DNA of 9,250 nucleotides from an uncultured Clostridia bacterium (GTDB taxonomy: Bacteria > Bacillota > Clostridia > Peptostreptococcales > Anaerovoracaceae): contig CAKQUI010000092.1 of NCBI GenBank assembly GCA_934277495.1, positions 1-9,250 of the forward strand, in the 5' to 3' direction. Made by a program: the position numbers and the translations under genes. The notes below the pieces were generated by a model. It searched no databases. It was not told where the DNA came from and worked only from the letters and a program-made list of their open reading frames with translations. This document shows, piece by piece, positions 6,432-9,250 of this stretch (position 1 is its first letter; every line of letters starts with the position of its first letter).

Positions 6432-8635
6432 GATTTTGTTCTGTATGCCTCCAGTATGCCCTGTACCCCCTTGAGGGATCTGCATATCTTTTCTACCTGT
6501 TCTCTGTCTTTTATGGAAAGTGTCAGGTCTATCTTTACTGTTTCGTCTTTGTTGGCCTTCGCATTTATCCCCAGTATGCTCACATCGAGATCCTCGCATA
6601 TCTTTGATATGCTGGATATCATGCTCTTCTGGTCTTTGGCTATGAGACTTATCTCTGCATTGAAAGATTTGTCATCAGCAGATGTATCCCACTTGACGTC
6701 AATGAATCTGGCACGTTCCTTAGGCGAAAGCGACTTCAGATTGTCGCAGTCCCTCCTGTGCACCGATATACCTCTTCCCTTAGTGATGAAGCCTATTATG
6801 TCATCTCCCGGAACAGGATTGCAGCATCTTGCCATCCTTATCATGAGGTTATCGACACCTTCGACTATGACTCCCGATTTGTCATTTGTCTTTTTTCGTT
6901 CTGAATTTTCTATGCGTTTGGCAGTCTTATCGCTTATCTCATGGAGTCCCGAAAGCAGACTGCCGGATTTTTCTTCTTCTTCTTTTTTTACTTCGTTTTC
7001 GTAGCTGTTCAGCAGGTTCAGGACCTTGCTCTGCAGGCTTCCTCCATTGCTGAGCTGGGTATAGAGCTCTTCTGCATTCTTGTATCCAAGGGCTTTGACT
7101 GCCTTGTTCACAAAAGCATTTTTCAGGAGAAGTTTAGGGTCATAGCCTTTTTTGCGTATATAGCGGTCGATGAGCTCCTTGCCTTTGTCGACTGCATCCG
7201 ATTTGTTTTCTTTTTTCAGCCACTGCCTTATCTTGTTTCTCGCTGAACTGCTCTTGGCTATCTTGAGCCAGTCTATGCTTGGCCCTGCAGCATTCGGAGA
7301 TGTCACTATCTCTACGATATCGCCGTTTTCGAGCTTGTGGTCTATAGTGACCATCTTGCCGTTGTCCTTGGCGCCTACGCATCTGCATCCTACATCCGAG
7401 TGTATCTTGAATGCAAAGTCCAGAGGCGTCGATCCGGCCGGCAGCTCTATGACGTCGCCCTGAGGCGTGAATACAAACACCTGGCTTGAAAAAAGATCCA
7501 TTTTGAGGGATTCAAGGAACTCCTTCGGGTCGTTGACATCTTTCTGCCATTCCAGTGCCTGTCTGAGCCACGAAAGCTTGACTTCCTCTTTGTCGGACTT
7601 GATACCTTCTTTATATTTCCAGTGTGCTGCGATACCGTATTCTGCTATACGATGCATCTCGTATGTTCTTATCTGTATCTCAAAAGGCTTTCCTGTGTCG
7701 CCTATGACAGTAGTATGCAGCGACTGATACATATTAGGTTTCGGCATCGCAATATAGTCCTTGAATCTGCCCGGTATAGGAGTCCACATCGTGTGTACCA
7801 TACCAAGTACAGCATAACAGTCACGGACCGTCTCAACGATTATCCTCACAGCCATAAGATCGAATATCTCGTCGATAGTCTTTCTCTGATACTTCATTTT
7901 CTTGTAAATGCTGTAAAAATGTTTTGACCGTCCGTAGATGTCATATTTTATATCTATTTCATCGAGAGATTTTTTTATCTTTTCGACTACTCTGTTTATC
8001 GCTTCCTCACGTTCGTCCTTACGTTCGCTCACCTGTTCTGCAAGATCGTAATATGCTTCAGGTTCAAGGAATTTCAGTGCGATATCCTCCAGTTCCATTT
8101 TCATAGCATATATACCGAGTCTTGCCGCAAGCGGTGCATATATATCCAGCGTCTCACGACATTTCTCGATTATCTTGTCATGCGTCATGTAGTTGATCGT
8201 CCTCAGATTGTGGAGTCTGTCTGAAAGTTTTATTATCAGTACTCTGATATCCTTGGACATTGCCAGGAACATCTTTCTGAGATTTTCTGCCTGCCTTTTT
8301 TCTTTGCTTTCAAACTTCAGAGAACCAAGTTTGGTCACACCGTCTACAAGGAGCTCCACTTCCTCGCCGAAATCATCGATCAGCTGCTCTCTTGTATACG
8401 GTGTGTCTTCAACTACATCATGAAGAAGTCCCGCTACGATAGTCTCTTCATCCATACCCAGATCCGCCAGTATTTCTGCTACTGCCATAGGGTGTATGAG
8501 ATACGGTTCACCTGATTTTCTAAGCTGCCCGCGATGCATTTCTTCCGCAACATCATAGGCATGACCTATCAGGTCGATATCATATTTGGGATTAAATTTT
8601 AGAATCGTTTCCAGAAATTCGCTTTTCTTCTTCAT
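6428..8635 (-). CDS. relA: Bifunctional (p)ppGpp synthetase/hydrolase (Rel, RelA/SpoT family)
   Basis: Rel makes (p)ppGpp from ATP and GDP/GTP when uncharged tRNA enters the ribosome, and also breaks it down. The 735-residue protein has the complete long-RSH layout. The HD hydrolase domain covers about 25-170, with His72-Asp73 in LLHDVVEDT. The synthetase domain covers about 235-345, with RFKD at 290-293 and PKPNMYQSLHTTV at 298-310. The TGS domain spans about 384-446 with His433, which matches the E. coli RelA histidine contacting the tRNA CCA end. A zinc-finger domain follows (Cys604-Cys605, His626, Cys630; spacing identical to E. coli RelA), then a C-terminal ACT domain at about 657-735. 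The RxKD motif, rather than ExDD, together with an intact HD site, marks a bifunctional enzyme. The ATG at 8635 lies 15 nt after secF; the Shine-Dalgarno is weak (AGG 5 nt upstream). The gene is intact. Confidence 0.98.
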   Translation of the reverse strand: MKKKSEFLETILKFNPKYDIDLIGHAYDVAEEMHRGQLRKSGEPYLIHPMAVAEILADLGMDEETIVAGLLHDVVEDTPYTREQLIDDFGEEVELLVDGVTKLGSLKFESKEKRQAENLRKMFLAMSKDIRVLIIKLSDRLHNLRTINYMTHDKIIEKCRETLDIYAPLAARLGIYAMKMELEDIALKFLEPEAYYDLAEQVSERKDEREEAINRVVEKIKKSLDEIDIKYDIYGRSKHFYSIYKKMKYQRKTIDEIFDLMAVRIIVETVRDCYAVLGMVHTMWTPIPGRFKDYIAMPKPNMYQSLHTTVIGDTGKPFEIQIRTYEMHRIAEYGIAAHWKYKEGIKSDKEEVKLSWLRQALEWQKDVNDPKEFLESLKMDLFSSQVFVFTPQGDVIELPAGSTPLDFAFKIHSDVGCRCVGAKDNGKMVTIDHKLENGDIVEIVTSPNAAGPSIDWLKIAKSSSARNKIRQWLKKENKSDAVDKGKELIDRYIRKKGYDPKLLLKNAFVNKAVKALGYKNAEELYTQLSNGGSLQSKVLNLLNSYENEVKKEEEEKSGSLLSGLHEISDKTAKRIENSERKKTNDKSGVIVEGVDNLMIRMARCCNPVPGDDIIGFITKGRGISVHRRDCDNLKSLSPKERARFIDVKWDTSADDKSFNAEISLIAKDQKSMISSISKICEDLDVSILGINAKANKDETVKIDLTLSIKDREQVEKICRSLKGVQGILEAYRTKS

Positions 8636-8650
8636 AACTGCCTGTTTACC

Positions 8651-9250
8651 TTACTTTTTATTATTGCCTTTTACATATCTTTTAGATCTCTTCTGATTGC
8701 TGGCATTCTTTGCTTTTTTTGCACTTTCGCTTTCTGCAGTCTTTGCAGCAGGAGCTGATGATGCATCGCTGCTTTCTTTTTCTTCTGCAGGTGCTTCCAT
8801 AGCTGCTTTTTTCTTTGATTTCTTTGATGCCTTTGTATTTGCCAGCACATGCTTTTCGTAGTCCGAAAGATGTGTTTTTCTGCTGAAGTCATAGTACAGC
8901 GGGCTGCACGTAGCTATCGAGGAATATGCTCCTGCAAGTACACCTACCATGAGAGGCAGTATGAACTCTCTTATAGCAGATCCTGCAAATATCAGCATAG
9001 GCACCATGACGATGAGCGTCGTAGCAGATGTCATAAGTGATCTTCCCAGCGTCTGAGTTATACTTTTGTCTATGAGCTCCGCCAGATCTCCGCTTCTGTG
9101 GGATCTGAGATTTTCTCTTATCCTGTCGAATATAACGATGGTATCGTTGATGGAATATCCCACTACTGTAAGTATACCCGCAATGAACGGATTGTTTACA
9201 GTAACATTGAATATCGCATAGAATGCTATGACTATAAGTACGTCGTGGAG
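8651..9250 (-). CDS. secF: Protein translocase subunit SecF, C-terminal part
   Basis: SecF works with SecD in the membrane, using the proton gradient to help proteins leave the SecYEG channel. The frame is open to the right edge and gives 199 residues; the start is outside the window. The first codons read LHDVLIVIAFYAIFNV, followed by ILTVVGYSINDTIVIFDRIREN, the hallmark of SecF. The apparent start at 9163 is an internal GTG valine of this motif, not a true start. Four hydrophobic segments can be seen at about 3-16, 21-41, 79-95 and 97-117. From about residue 122 a hydrophilic tail of some 78 residues follows, rich in Lys, Ala and Ser with about 18 lysines, presumably cytoplasmic. Whether secD is a separate upstream gene or fused, as in Bacillus SecDF, cannot be told. 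The TAA stop lies 15 nt before relA; recJ and apt, often found here, are absent. Confidence 0.95.
   Translation of the reverse strand, partial: LHDVLIVIAFYAIFNVTVNNPFIAGILTVVGYSINDTIVIFDRIRENLRSHRSGDLAELIDKSITQTLGRSLMTSATTLIVMVPMLIFAGSAIREFILPLMVGVLAGAYSSIATCSPLYYDFSRKTHLSDYEKHVLANTKASKKSKKKAAMEAPAEEKESSDASSAPAAKTAESESAKKAKNASNQKRSKRYVKGNNKK

Noticed and set aside
6432..6599. Upstream extension of the dtd frame by 56 codons to an ATG at 6599
   Set aside because: The added part is the relA ACT domain read in another frame. The family N-terminus begins exactly at the ATG at 6431.
7900..7990. Short T-rich tracts such as TTTTTTT inside relA read on the plus strand
   Set aside because: These are lysine and similar codons of relA on the coding strand. 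No stem precedes them, and nothing is transcribed from the plus strand here as far as I can see.
1..9250. Mobile element, phage, CRISPR, toxin-antitoxin or other accessory system
   Set aside because: All nine genes are recognisable core genes with consistent codon use and tight spacing. No direct or inverted repeat arrays, transposase, integrase or attachment site were seen.

Overview
The window is one continuous stretch of housekeeping genes, all on the minus strand. Nine genes are tightly packed and intergenic DNA is almost absent: the largest gap is 34 nt. Gene content and order point to a Gram-positive anaerobe of the class Clostridia. The evidence is secF, a bifunctional RelA/SpoT synthetase/hydrolase, dtd, a glyoxalase-II-like hydrolase, a HemZ-type radical SAM protein, hisS and aspS in series. 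Base composition is intermediate by eye, with frequent ATA isoleucine codons and AGA/AGG arginine codons. I cannot name a genus from this.

Reading in the direction of transcription (right to left): the 3' part of secF (protein export) enters at the right edge, then relA/spoT ((p)ppGpp metabolism), dtd (D-aminoacyl-tRNA deacylase), a metallo-beta-lactamase-fold hydrolase, hemZ, hisS, aspS, nadD (NAD synthesis) and the 5' part of yqeK (HD-domain hydrolase), which is cut by the left edge. Junctions are: secF/relA 15 nt gap; relA/dtd 4 nt ATGA overlap; dtd/hydrolase 34 nt gap; hydrolase/hemZ 14 nt overlap; hemZ/hisS 4 nt gap; hisS/aspS 19 nt gap; aspS/nadD 1 nt gap; nadD/yqeK 17 nt overlap. I found no convincing promoter, terminator, T-box leader, RNA gene, insertion sequence, repeat array or CRISPR. 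The layout suggests a single long transcription unit with translational coupling.

The common theme is the state of the aminoacyl-tRNA pool and the nucleotide signals tied to it. HisRS and AspRS charge tRNA, Dtd removes D-amino acids from tRNA, Rel reports uncharged tRNA through (p)ppGpp, and YqeK-family enzymes hydrolyse Ap4A, a side product of aminoacyl-tRNA synthetases. NadD links to NAD synthesis. I see no undescribed system here. The points worth a second look are modest: recJ and apt are missing from their usual place between secF and relA, nadD-yqeK is attached directly to aspS, SecF carries a long basic tail, and hemZ must use a TTG start.
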